47,355 bases of DNA, taken from positions 1 to 47,355 of IMG/VR virus record IMGVR_UViG_3300022752_000117. One strand, given 5' to 3'. The notes beneath the pieces are model-generated. The model was not told where the DNA came from, did no database searches, and saw only the letters and a list, made by a program, of their open reading frames with translations. Shown here in pieces: positions 39,082 through 47,355 of the stretch. The position numbers were made by a program, and so were the translations under genes. The stretch comes from a virus. Positions within the stretch are counted from its first letter, which is position 1. The number at the start of each line of letters is the position of its first letter.

Positions 39082-42000
39082 TTATATTAATGCTATCTTT
39101 ACTGTGGTATTATCATTTTTTATTATGGTAAACCCATTAACCGTCAATGGTATATCTACAAGAGTTTGATCTCTTTTAAATATAGCAAATTTTGAATTTA
39201 ACACTCTATTAGCTACAGTAGCGGTGGCAGCATTACCAGTGATATCAATACCCCAGGTGCCAGATGCGTTTTTTCCTGTTGTACTTGGTGCCCCTACAGA
39301 TTGATAACTAATTTCTATTTCAGTACTACCGTTATATTCAACAGCAGGCTGTGTAGAACCTACACCTGCATTATTTATTTTTAATTTATTAGATACACTT
39401 CCTGCCGTTAATGCTGATTGAGCTGAATTTAACGTTACTTTTAATTCCTGATTTTGAGAGCCATCTATACTAACTGACCCAGCGGCATCACCAGTTAAGG
39501 TTATAGTTATTGGGCTAGTCCAAATGTCAGCGGCACTGGCTCTAAAGGTTGCGTTGAGCCCTGGACTCCATTGACCTTTGTATGTCACTGGTGTAGCAGC
39601 ATCGTTAATACCTGTAGCATTTACAAAGCTTAGACCATTTATTGTTGAACCATTAGTAGTAATTGCAGTACCATTTAAATTTCTACTTAAGGTAAATTCT
39701 GTGTTACCATTAGTTTGAATTACATAATACGTAGTTGGTGGGCTATAACCAGGAAGTTCTAATGTACCTAAGTTTACACCATTTATAGTGATTCTACTAC
39801 CTTCAAATAAAACGGTAGGATCACAACTAAATTTTCCACCACCTAAATATCTAACTCCTGTGATTATTGTGTTACCAGATACCGAAATAACACTAACATT
39901 ACCGTTAGTATCAATACTAGAAATTTTTATACTACCAGAACTAGTTCTTTTTGGTATACTATTGGCAGTTACATTGCTATTAATATTCAATGTATCAAAG
40001 CTGGAGGCAACTTCTGTTGAGCTTGGTCTAAAAACTAGCACATGATCTTGCCCTATATTACTTAATGGATTTAAAAGATCATAAGTGGCTCTCTTTAAAA
40101 ATTCGTCTGGCGCTATTTCTGTAATAGATTTTTTATCCAATCTATCTAAATTACCTAATATTTTATTAGCAGAAATTTTTTCTATTTCTATTAGGCCAAC
40201 GCCTTCGTCTTTTATTTTAACCCAGCCATTAGTCACGCTAAAATTTGCAGTATCAAAACTGGCAATACCATTAGCAGCCTGTTTCTGTTCAGCAGTGCCA
40301 GTTGGAGAGTTAGCTGAAGTCGTTGCCAGTGTCAAACTTAGTTTGCTTTGTGAAATACCAGCATCGCCCTTTATATCATCATTGACAATAACATTATTAT
40401 TAATTTGGAAATTTACAGCAGCAAAGTCCAAATTATAAACCATATCATTGATAGCATGAGATTGAGTTGGTGAAGTTATAAATTTTAATGCATCATTATC
40501 ACTCTTACTCAGTCGTTGTACACCTGATAATCTTTGGTCAGTTCCATTTGATATTCTAAGCGTATATCTGAATATTTCATCATTAATTACTACATAGCCT
40601 TGCATTGGAAATAGGCTAGCATCTTGTATAACAATTTCAGGAACAAGTTCATTATTATCAATATCTTCGACTAGTGGACTTTTTACAAGACTATCAAAAT
40701 TTGATTTGATATCTCCTATTACTTTGGCAGAGGCTGAATCACCGTTTATATTGGCAAATGCCAATAAATACCCTGCTTCAGACACCATAGCATTAGTATC
40801 TTTTAATAATTTTAATTTACTGGTACTGCCTACTTTAGCATCTACATAACTTTTGGTAGCAGCATCACTATCTTCATCTGGATCTTTTAAATCTATAAGC
40901 TTATTTCCGGCCCAACTAATATTAGTAGTAGGTCCTTTTTGAGCAACATTAGCATTTCTTGCTAAAAATCCTGGAACAGCAGGGAACAATTCGCTCGAAT
41001 CTAGATAGTTGCCTAGTCTGTCCACGCCAAGTCTGCGATCAATATATCCATTTACGGCTGCTTCAGTTGGGATAGCATCTTCAGCTAAATCAGTAAATCT
41101 GTCATCGCTGCTAAATTCTGTTACAAACGTCCCTTTTTTAAATCCAATTCCATCTAAACTAGTTAGAGTTATGCTGGCACTGAAGCTGACAGTACCAGTC
41201 CCTTGATCAACAGTAAAGAATCTACCTACTCTGAAGAAACCATCTTGATCAGTACTGACATAGAATACGCGGCCCCTACTTCTTTCTTGAACTTCCTTAG
41301 CTTGACTGGCTAGTCCTGGTGCTCCGTAAATTTTATTAGGATAGTTACTGGCATTATAACCACCGGTGCCTATATCTAAAAAGTCGTGTCCTGTGGCTCT
41401 CATAGTACTGATATTAACCGTAATATTTGCAGGTTCGTCTTTATCTAGTCCTGCTCTCAATGTTATATCAAATACATTATTAATTAGGTTTGATTGTAGT
41501 CCGGTTGTTTTATTACCATCATTGAGATCAGGTAAAGGATTATTATTTTTATCTAAGTCAGTTATTATAATATACCCAAAATCTTTTTCTGGTACATAGC
41601 CTAATATCCTATGAATTTTACCGTCCCATGCTAATAACATTTCCTCAGTACCTAATCGTTGCCTACTTACAATATTATTAACTGCGAATACAGCAATCTT
41701 CTTATCGCCTCTTCTACTTCCCATAGTTTTATTTGAATCATCTGGATCTTCAGTGGCTATATGATCCTGATCCACAGTGAGAAGTAAAAAGTCTATATTA
41801 ACATCAAATGTTAAAATAGCTTCATCTGGAGCCAAAGGACCTGAACCATCTGGTCCTACTATACTATAGCTAATAACTCTATAAACTATTGGGTTAGAAC
41901 TATTAGGATCACCTGTGAATGTCAGGGCAGTGCTTGGCCTTGTTGGGCTTCTTTCTAATACATCTTTGAATTTAAAATTCTGGCCACTTCTTATGATAAC

Positions 42001-45000
42001 ATTTTGATTATGTACTACAGCAGCCTTAAGTCCAGTTTTACTTGTGCCATCTGAACCGCTGGTGTTAAAATTAAGTTTTATAACATCAGCTTCAATGGCT
42101 TGTATATTACTAACCACGTAGGGAACAGTACCTACTACAGGGCCATGATTTATTTCTATAATACTAATATTTTGTGGATTAAACTGTTGTCTGTAAACAT
42201 ATACAAAAAGATTATCGACTTGGCCAGATCCTGTAAAATTTTTACCCAAAGCAGTGGTTGATTTGAATATTCTTGCTACCTGTATTGTGGGTTCAGCTAA
42301 AAGTACATTATCAGGTAATTCTAAAGGATCACTACCAGCAGCCACTAAACCGTATTCACCATTAGCACTACTGCTGTTAAGACTACGTATTTGTCCACCG
42401 TTATTACTAAACATCCCAGTCCAACAATAATAACTGAAAACACTTACACATTCTGATAGACCATTATTGTTAGTAATTATACCGTAGCCTAAATCATTTA
42501 CTTGAGTATAATCGTTACTTAACATACTGGTATTACCCGCTGTCACTAGGGTGATATCACCAGGATTGCTTGCTAACATGGGAGTATCTGGATCTAATGA
42601 TAATACGTAGCTAGGTAAATTCAAAATATTAGTATTATCTATTCCATTAATTATACTATTTTTTGCTAGATTAATCAAACTGATAATAGTATTTTGACTG
42701 GTTGCAGTGCCTGATCTATTTGGTATTTTTATTTGTACTATTTGTTCTTGATTAGTAGTCACTGTGATATTAACAATTATCTCACATGCCCTTTCCTTAA
42801 TATAGTCTAACATATTTAGAAGTAATGGCTGTAATGTATTATTATACCACAATAATTCAGTGCTTGGGTTAAACAGTCTTCTAATAGCTGATATTGTTTT
42901 ACTATTACCACCTAATGTAACATCAAATGTAATACCTCTAATAAAATTATTAATGTGTCTTCTAAATTCTTCTTGTGGATATTTTGTATTATTAAAAGTC
43001 TTGGCAATATAGGTCGCTGTCTGAATTTCTAAAAATTCAGTATTGAATAATAAAAGGTCTCTAGTATTAGTATCTGCCGTACTATTAGGTAACCAAGTGT
43101 CTACCCTATATCTTTTACCAGATATAAAAAAGCTTGTGGGCATACGTGGTTCTCTGTACATGCCTGTAACTAAAAGTTTAGTATTGCTTATTTTATTGAT
43201 AAATTGGGCACGTTGATTACCATTAAATCCATCAATATATTGTCCGCCTCTAAAACTTTTACGATTAACACTGCCAGCAAAGCTACCACTCTGCTGACAA
43301 TAAGGGCTTTTAGATAGAATTTGACCCTCAGGATCAAGCACCATCATAAAACCGCCATGCCCTTGACAAGTGACTTGTCTAATTATTCCGGCATCGTTCA
43401 TTAAAAATACATCTATATCTTTATTATTTTTTGGTGTATTATAATTACTGTTAGTTAATACAAAATTAATCTTATTGATCATATTTGTTATAACTGTTTT
43501 TACAGTAGGACTGCTACTAAAAATTATATCGTTATTAATAAAATTACCGATTTTATTCAATCCTGCAATACAGGCACTATCTAATACTACGCCATAATAT
43601 GATTCTTGTATGTCAAATATTTTTTTAATTCCGCCCGCTTTAAGATCATGTATCATGGCATCTAATAAAAACTCAATATCTCTTCTACATTTGGATTCTT
43701 CTAATGGAGTTAATAATGATATAGCATTAATAGATCCTACAACATGATCCTGAATAGCAACTTTATTATTAGCTATAGCGTCGGCTTCAGTTTCATATTC
43801 GCCTTCATTTGTATAATTTGGACCGCGATTAATTTCTTTATCAGGTTTTTTCAAGTAATGATAACCATAATAACCTGATAAATTGGTATCTAAATAAGTT
43901 CCACCACTAGTAATATTCAGTCCGTCAAAGGTAGTATTTCTAAAAAAATGTGTATATACCCAAGGACTTTCGCTTATTCTATCTCTTGGCCTAATAAGAA
44001 CTCTTCTAAATTCATCACCTATAATTGCTGTGTTATCTGGAACTTTAATGGGATAGTCTTCTTCATATATACCGCTTTCCACATATATGCTTATGTGTAA
44101 GCCTGATACAGGATCACCAAATTCTAAGTTTTCCCCTATTATAAACTGACCTCTTATGTATTGTAAGTCTACATAATCTTCACCTATAGCACTAGTGATG
44201 TCATTTTGATAATTATATACTATACCAGTGGCCCCAGATAATCTTCCTTTTACAATTTTACCTGCTATAATTTCTATATTAGGACTTACTCCTTGATCAA
44301 CAGGTCCGCCGTTATTGTTAGTAAATTTAAGTCGTCCTAATCCAGTGGCTCCAGGTGGTATAAATTTAGTTATAATACTAAACCTTGTTCCATTACCTAG
44401 AGCTATAAGTTGTCTATATGGCCCAGGCTCTTTTGGAGCATTGTTCATTATGTATTCGGCTACTTGACAGGCTTTACCTACACTCTTAAATGCGTAGGCC
44501 CAAGCTCTACCTTCTTTACCTTGTGGAGTTTCAGTTTGAAAATCGTTACCTGTGGTGCTAACAAATAAATTTACATCACTGGCAAAACTACTGTTGTCAA
44601 CATAAAATTTACTAGCAGCCTGTAGATCATCTGGTCTATTGGGTGTACCAGCTCCATTCAATGGAAAAGGGTGATCATATAAAAATAGAGGTCCCTCCAT
44701 TCGATCACCCTGTCTTCGTACCACACTTTTACGTGGTAATACTTGGCTAGTAAGCCAATTACCTTCTAATCTACTATCGTAATAAGCATCAATAAAAACT
44801 TGATATCCAGTGCCACCACTATAATTAAGTCTGTTATTTCCTGATAGGGCATCATCATAGGTAGGATGTATACTAAGTTCATCTACGTTTACATATTTTA
44901 GATAATAGATAGGACGTACTTTGCCTTTACTAGTTCCTGTAGCCCATAGAGGAGGACCACCATTTATTATTTTTATAAATGTAGTGGTGGATGGAACACC

Positions 45001-45897
45001 ATTATCTTCAATAGATGTTGCTGTACTATTAGGAGCCCCACCATCGTAGTCTATTCGACTACCATAACCTAGTATTCCACTAACACTGGTTAGTTTAAAA
45101 ATCTCGCCTACACGATTATAATTGGCTCCTAAAGTTGTAAAGTCAACACTACCTAACTCTTCAATCCTATAGCTTCTTCCAATAATAAAATGTTGGTTAT
45201 TGGTAATATCAATTATACTTTGAAGATTAGTACCAGGAGCTCCACCATAACTATAGATATAGGCTCCACCATCAAATGCTGTGTCAAAACCATGATTTTC
45301 AACCACTGCATTATTATTGCTACTACCATCAATATTTAGATAATAACGTAGGGTATTAAGAGGTTCGTCACCTACTCTAATTTCCCCGCTTAAACTACTA
45401 CTACCACCAGTCTTTCTAATATAATTTTGATCCGCATAGCCTTTATTAATGACTAGATCATTTATAGTAATTGGATTATCACTGTGTACACTGTTGTATA
45501 CATCAACACTATCAAGATTAATAGGACCTATATTTCCTATAGGAAATCTTTCAGCATTAAATGGGCCAGCTAATGATGGGCTTTCATCTGAATCAAGACT
45601 CACTGCATCCGCACGTATACTGATTTTTTCTTCATCGTAAATAACACTGATGCCAGATCCGCCATCTAAAACTCTATCTATTACTCTTATCCCGCTACCA
45701 GTATCTATTGTACTTAAAATTGTATTAGCAGCCGTAATATCTACATCACTAAGATCCTTAAAACCAATCGAGTCTCCTAGATTAAAAACACCGTATATTT
45801 CTTTAAAATTATCGTTGACTTTTCTAAAGGCTTCACGGATACTATCTCCAGTACCATCGTTTCCAACAACACCTATGTTAACTTCTTGTCTAGCCAT
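39082..45897 (-). CDS. Giant tail protein with beta-helix domain (2271 aa)
   Basis: It opens with the anchor motif VNIGVVGNDGTGDSIREAFR, KVNDNFKEIYGVF. Landmarks recalled from T4-like marine phages: FIIGRSYRIEELGSVDFTTL (near 238), a segment LFVSTTGNDFQTETPQG, GRAWAYAFKSVGKACQVAEY (about 445-480), and IYVESGIYEEDYPIKVPDNT, AIIGDEFRRVLIRPRD (about 600-640), a right-handed beta-helix-like, pectate-lyase-type region. Later come GIITNNNGLSECVSVFSYYCWTGM, SNNGGQIRSLNSSSANGEYG (about 1140-1190) and FYVSTDQDGFFRVGRFFTVDQ (near 1540). The C-terminal part (1800-2271) is beta-rich. Probably a tail-fibre or baseplate adhesin; no catalytic residues identified. Confidence 0.75.
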   Translation of the reverse strand: MARQEVNIGVVGNDGTGDSIREAFRKVNDNFKEIYGVFNLGDSIGFKDLSDVDITAANTILSTIDTGSGIRVIDRVLDGGSGISVIYDEEKISIRADAVSLDSDESPSLAGPFNAERFPIGNIGPINLDSVDVYNSVHSDNPITINDLVINKGYADQNYIRKTGGSSSLSGEIRVGDEPLNTLRYYLNIDGSSNNNAVVENHGFDTAFDGGAYIYSYGGAPGTNLQSIIDITNNQHFIIGRSYRIEELGSVDFTTLGANYNRVGEIFKLTSVSGILGYGSRIDYDGGAPNSTATSIEDNGVPSTTTFIKIINGGPPLWATGTSKGKVRPIYYLKYVNVDELSIHPTYDDALSGNNRLNYSGGTGYQVFIDAYYDSRLEGNWLTSQVLPRKSVVRRQGDRMEGPLFLYDHPFPLNGAGTPNRPDDLQAASKFYVDNSSFASDVNLFVSTTGNDFQTETPQGKEGRAWAYAFKSVGKACQVAEYIMNNAPKEPGPYRQLIALGNGTRFSIITKFIPPGATGLGRLKFTNNNGGPVDQGVSPNIEIIAGKIVKGRLSGATGIVYNYQNDITSAIGEDYVDLQYIRGQFIIGENLEFGDPVSGLHISIYVESGIYEEDYPIKVPDNTAIIGDEFRRVLIRPRDRISESPWVYTHFFRNTTFDGLNITSGGTYLDTNLSGYYGYHYLKKPDKEINRGPNYTNEGEYETEADAIANNKVAIQDHVVGSINAISLLTPLEESKCRRDIEFLLDAMIHDLKAGGIKKIFDIQESYYGVVLDSACIAGLNKIGNFINNDIIFSSSPTVKTVITNMINKINFVLTNSNYNTPKNNKDIDVFLMNDAGIIRQVTCQGHGGFMMVLDPEGQILSKSPYCQQSGSFAGSVNRKSFRGGQYIDGFNGNQRAQFINKISNTKLLVTGMYREPRMPTSFFISGKRYRVDTWLPNSTADTNTRDLLLFNTEFLEIQTATYIAKTFNNTKYPQEEFRRHINNFIRGITFDVTLGGNSKTISAIRRLFNPSTELLWYNNTLQPLLLNMLDYIKERACEIIVNITVTTNQEQIVQIKIPNRSGTATSQNTIISLINLAKNSIINGIDNTNILNLPSYVLSLDPDTPMLASNPGDITLVTAGNTSMLSNDYTQVNDLGYGIITNNNGLSECVSVFSYYCWTGMFSNNGGQIRSLNSSSANGEYGLVAAGSDPLELPDNVLLAEPTIQVARIFKSTTALGKNFTGSGQVDNLFVYVYRQQFNPQNISIIEINHGPVVGTVPYVVSNIQAIEADVIKLNFNTSGSDGTSKTGLKAAVVHNQNVIIRSGQNFKFKDVLERSPTRPSTALTFTGDPNSSNPIVYRVISYSIVGPDGSGPLAPDEAILTFDVNIDFLLLTVDQDHIATEDPDDSNKTMGSRRGDKKIAVFAVNNIVSRQRLGTEEMLLAWDGKIHRILGYVPEKDFGYIIITDLDKNNNPLPDLNDGNKTTGLQSNLINNVFDITLRAGLDKDEPANITVNISTMRATGHDFLDIGTGGYNASNYPNKIYGAPGLASQAKEVQERSRGRVFYVSTDQDGFFRVGRFFTVDQGTGTVSFSASITLTSLDGIGFKKGTFVTEFSSDDRFTDLAEDAIPTEAAVNGYIDRRLGVDRLGNYLDSSELFPAVPGFLARNANVAQKGPTTNISWAGNKLIDLKDPDEDSDAATKSYVDAKVGSTSKLKLLKDTNAMVSEAGYLLAFANINGDSASAKVIGDIKSNFDSLVKSPLVEDIDNNELVPEIVIQDASLFPMQGYVVINDEIFRYTLRISNGTDQRLSGVQRLSKSDNDALKFITSPTQSHAINDMVYNLDFAAVNFQINNNVIVNDDIKGDAGISQSKLSLTLATTSANSPTGTAEQKQAANGIASFDTANFSVTNGWVKIKDEGVGLIEIEKISANKILGNLDRLDKKSITEIAPDEFLKRATYDLLNPLSNIGQDHVLVFRPSSTEVASSFDTLNINSNVTANSIPKRTSSGSIKISSIDTNGNVSVISVSGNTIITGVRYLGGGKFSCDPTVLFEGSRITINGVNLGTLELPGYSPPTTYYVIQTNGNTEFTLSRNLNGTAITTNGSTINGLSFVNATGINDAATPVTYKGQWSPGLNATFRASAADIWTSPITITLTGDAAGSVSIDGSQNQELKVTLNSAQSALTAGSVSNKLKINNAGVGSTQPAVEYNGSTEIEISYQSVGAPSTTGKNASGTWGIDITGNAATATVANRVLNSKFAIFKRDQTLVDIPLTVNGFTIIKNDNTTVKIALI

Positions 45898-45907
45898 ATT
45901 CTATCTC

Positions 45908-46231
45908 TTAGACACTAAAACTGCTTCCACAACCACAAGTAGTCGTAGCATTGGGATTTCTAATTACAAATGACTCACCTTCTAAACTAGATTTATAATC
46001 TATTTCGGCACCCTCTAAATATTGCATACTCATAGCATCTATTAAAACTCTAGTATTTCCTAAAGGAATTTCGAAGTCATCTTCTGCTTGATCCTCGTCA
46101 AAAGTGAACCCATACTGAAATCCGCTACATCCCCCTCCTTGTACAAATGTTCTAAGACATAGGTTGGGATTATTTTCTTCTAATAGTAGTTCTTCTATTT
46201 TTTGTTGGGCAGAATTGCTAATTATTATCAT
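45908..46231 (-). CDS. ErpA/IscA-type iron-sulphur cluster carrier (107 aa)
   Basis: An A-type Fe-S carrier that accepts a cluster from the ISC/SUF scaffold and passes it to apo-enzymes. The ATG at 46231 ([16 protein letters not shown]) is chosen over a TTG five codons upstream. The family hallmarks are all present: [11 protein letters not shown] with the first ligand Cys, and the C-terminal CGCG (two Cys) in TTCGCGSSF. Length is standard. Such genes are known in marine cyanophages and pelagiphages, where they may support host or phage Fe-S enzymes during infection. A GATAAATA late-promoter-like 8-mer ends only 5 bases before the ATG and there is no Shine-Dalgarno, suggesting a leaderless message. 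Confidence 0.9.
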   Translation of the reverse strand: MIIISNSAQQKIEELLLEENNPNLCLRTFVQGGGCSGFQYGFTFDEDQAEDDFEIPLGNTRVLIDAMSMQYLEGAEIDYKSSLEGESFVIRNPNATTTCGCGSSFSV

Positions 46232-46236
46232 AATGT

Positions 46237-46244
46237 TATTTATC
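46237..46244 (-). promoter_or_regulatory. Late-promoter-like GATAAATA abutting the erpA-like start codon
   Basis: With T4 late-promoter spacing (8-mer spanning -13 to -6) the first transcribed base would be the A of the ATG at 46231. Confidence 0.5.
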
Positions 46245-46269
46245 AAATGGTTTTTATAATCTTAACGCA

Positions 46270-46277
46270 GGTAAATA
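46270..46277 (+). promoter_or_regulatory. Late-promoter-like GGTAAATA, rightward
   Basis: GGTAAATA ends 4 bases before the ATG at 46282. It is divergent from the 46237-46244 element and shares its close spacing to a start codon; no Shine-Dalgarno is visible. Confidence 0.45.
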
Positions 46278-46281
46278 TTAT

Positions 46282-46569
46282 ATGTTCATAGGTTTATCAT
46301 ATGAGGAACGAACATATTCGAGACTAAGTAAAACGGGTATGGAACATATCTATACAAGAAAATCAACAATAGTGACTTTTAGATGTGATAATTGTAGTGT
46401 AGTTTTTACACGGCCTAGAGGAAAAATGGACCCAAAAAGACTAAGTAATAACTACTTTCACGTTTGCCCAAATTGTGATAATAAAAGATTTGCTCAGAAA
46501 AAAAGGGTAGAAAGAAAACGTATTTGGGACATTGATTCAAGTAGCCTAGAAGATATTAGTAAAATATAA
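46282..46569 (+). CDS. Zinc-ribbon protein (95 aa)
   Basis: MFIGLSYEERTYSRLSKTGM is followed by FRCDNCSVVFTRPRGKMDPKR and HVCPNCDNKRFAQKKR. The two CxxC pairs (CDNC and CPNC, about 25 residues apart) make a zinc ribbon, embedded in a highly basic chain. It is recalled as a conserved small protein of T4-like cyanophages, of unknown role; DNA or RNA binding is likely from charge. One of three rightward genes, transcribed divergently from the erpA-like gene. Confidence 0.72.
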   Translation: MFIGLSYEERTYSRLSKTGMEHIYTRKSTIVTFRCDNCSVVFTRPRGKMDPKRLSNNYFHVCPNCDNKRFAQKKRVERKRIWDIDSSSLEDISKI

Positions 46570-46617
46570 AATAGGATATATACTACTATATTGGATAAAC
46601 CAATAAAGGAGAATAAA

Positions 46618-46962
46618 ATGTTTAAGAAACTTAAAGAGTTATTCGGCTTTCCTACTGAACAAGAAAAGGCAGCAGCCAAAGATGAAGTTAAAGTTGAAAA
46701 TGCCCCTACTACAGTGGCGACAAATGTTTTTCCATTTCCAACTGGGGATAAACCTGAAGCAGAGCCAAAGGTAAAAAAGCCTCGGGTCGCTAAACCCAAG
46801 GCTGAAAAAGCACCTGTTGAGAAAACACCAGCAGCCAAAAAGCCTGCTGCTAAGAAACCTGCTGCTAAGAAACCTGCTGCTAAGAAACCTGCTGCTAAGA
46901 AGCCAGCAACACGTAAGGCTAAAAGCCCAGTTGTTGGAAGTGGCGATGTAAATCAAAGCTAG
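46618..46962 (+). CDS. Histone-H1-like basic protein with PAAKK repeats (114 aa)
   Basis: The ATG at 46618 follows AAAGGAG by 6 bases, the strongest RBS of the region, so the start is there rather than at 46591. The N-terminus MFKKLKELFGFPTEQEKAAA is an amphipathic helix. A Pro/Lys/Glu linker is followed by five tandem KPAAK-type repeats (about 75-100) resembling the C-terminal tail of histone H1 and bacterial H1-like proteins. Such tails bind and condense DNA. The end is GSGDVNQS. Possible role: nucleoid or phage DNA condensation, or an internal head protein; the leader helix also recalls the capsid-targeting-like leaders at the left of the window. Confidence 0.65.
   Translation: MFKKLKELFGFPTEQEKAAAKDEVKVENAPTTVATNVFPFPTGDKPEAEPKVKKPRVAKPKAEKAPVEKTPAAKKPAAKKPAAKKPAAKKPAAKKPATRKAKSPVVGSGDVNQS
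46840..46899 (+). repeat. Four tandem 15-bp repeats encoding KPAAK
   Basis: Four adjacent 15-base units (46840-46854, 46855-46869, 46870-46884 and 46885-46899) differ at one base at most. Copy-number change keeps the frame. Confidence 0.85.
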
Positions 46963-47355
46963 CCAAGTTTTTAGCCTTACTTTCGACCATCAAATCGGCC
47001 CACTCCCAGTGAGTATAGGCCCAATCATTTACGGCAGTGTTCCACATAAAGTCACTGTGTGCTCTTAGTTTTTGACGCTTATAACCAGCCTCTAATAATA
47101 GTTTTAGGTCTGGCCTAACATCTACAGCGTGATTTACAACAACATCCTCACGACTGACGGAATAATGAGCCACAGGGCGCCTACCACGCCAACTATCAAT
47201 AACCCTGTTGATACGAACATCATCTCGCTGGATATATTCTCCTTCACGAATCCAATGGTGATGTATGTCAAGAACAATAGGCACAATATCACTGATGCCC
47301 AAACAATCATCAAGTCCATAACTTATTTCCTCATTTTCGATTGTGATACAATTAC
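46919..47355 (-). CDS. uvsE: UV-damage endonuclease, C-terminal part (145 codons in window)
   Basis: The frame is open to the right edge, so the N-terminal half is missing. Just inside the edge it reads NCITIENEEISYGLDDCLG then GISDIVPIVLDIHHHWI, the IEND...VP(I/V)VxDxHHHW signature of UvsE/UVDE-type endonucleases, in which the Glu and His residues bind the metal cluster. The downstream part (RPVAHYSVSREDVVVNHAVDV and LRAHSDFMWN) has the family's conserved H-x-D. The enzyme nicks DNA beside UV photoproducts. Its 3' end overlaps the convergent H1-like gene by 44 bases. The start is beyond the window; a TTG at 47302 is internal to the conserved domain and is not the start. Confidence 0.88.
   Translation of the reverse strand, partial: NCITIENEEISYGLDDCLGISDIVPIVLDIHHHWIREGEYIQRDDVRINRVIDSWRGRRPVAHYSVSREDVVVNHAVDVRPDLKLLLEAGYKRQKLRAHSDFMWNTAVNDWAYTHWEWADLMVESKAKNLASFDLHRHFQQLGF

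Noticed and set aside
46639-46956. Antisense frame opposite the H1-like gene with Ser/Leu/Arg/Phe repeats
   Set aside because: Product of the 15-bp repeat on the other strand; no RBS or promoter.
47134-47319. Hydrophobic 61-residue minus-strand frame that could be a membrane protein
   Set aside because: It lies in another frame of the UV-damage endonuclease gene, whose metal-binding motifs support the main frame; hydrophobicity results from reading that sequence out of frame.
1-47355. tRNA genes, integrase or attachment site, insertion sequences
   Set aside because: No gap long enough for a tRNA cloverleaf was found outside the phoH leader region (149 bases, with no CCA-type acceptor pairing seen), and no integrase or transposase motif was found, so a lytic rather than temperate segment is favoured.

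Overview
The window looks like part of the genome of a large, AT-rich marine T4-like tailed phage (myovirus). Evidence: genes are packed almost without gaps, commonly joined by ATGA or TAATG overlaps. There is a T4-type sliding-clamp loader ATPase (gp44), a PhoH-like ATPase, a phage GroES-like co-chaperonin, a lysis cassette, about 24 kb of tail-fibre/adhesin genes, and repeated 8-mers of the T4 late-promoter type (TATAAATA, or GATAAATA/GGTAAATA) directly upstream of genes. Low GC and the gene set fit marine phages of SAR11-like or cyanobacterial hosts, but no photosynthesis gene is seen and the host cannot be decided from this window. All genes are on the minus strand except phoH (17663-18379) and two small genes near the right end. 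No intergenic gap exceeds 150 bases, and no tRNA, CRISPR array or insertion sequence is visible.

Layout, left to right (minus-strand transcription runs right to left). 1-8591: an operon of putative head/internal proteins. Several begin with a short amphipathic leader resembling the T4 capsid-targeting sequence (M-K/R-h-R-E-h-F-x-E). It contains two enzymes, an HxGH nucleotidylyltransferase-like protein and a fusion of a DNA-polymerase-beta-type nucleotidyltransferase with a KxDG ligase-like domain, plus a modular lysine-rich protein punctuated by a repeated QGVAEG motif. 8645-12871: a proteostasis operon (DnaJ-like co-chaperone, peptide deformylase, ClpA-like unfoldase). 12929-16204: lysis genes (3TM holin, two lipoproteins, i-spanin, GH19 endolysin). 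16201-17513: two conserved phage proteins.

17514-17662 is a divergent control region. The leader of phoH can form two mutually exclusive hairpins, one of which buries the ribosome-binding site; this is the most riboswitch-like element in the window. 18376-21197 holds replication and small core genes: a DUF2452-like protein, clamp loader, zinc-finger protein, GroES-like protein and a free-standing fragment resembling a piece of the DNA polymerase III alpha subunit.

21194-45897 is a very large adhesin locus: a He_PIG-type Ig-repeat protein, a TOD1/MUCI70 (DUF616)-like glycosyltransferase, six collagen-like (Gly-X-Gln) fibre proteins, one of 1818 residues with six carbohydrate-binding-like beads and an embedded SGNH hydrolase, and a 2271-residue beta-helix-containing tail protein. 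The modules are visibly shuffled and the DNA is full of in-frame 9-bp and 27-bp tandem repeats, so receptor binding is probably evolving by repeat slippage and recombination. 45908-47355: an ErpA/IscA-type iron-sulphur protein, a zinc-ribbon protein, a histone-H1-like basic protein and the C-terminal part of a UV-damage endonuclease cut by the window edge.

Functions are assigned by reading motifs; no database search was possible.
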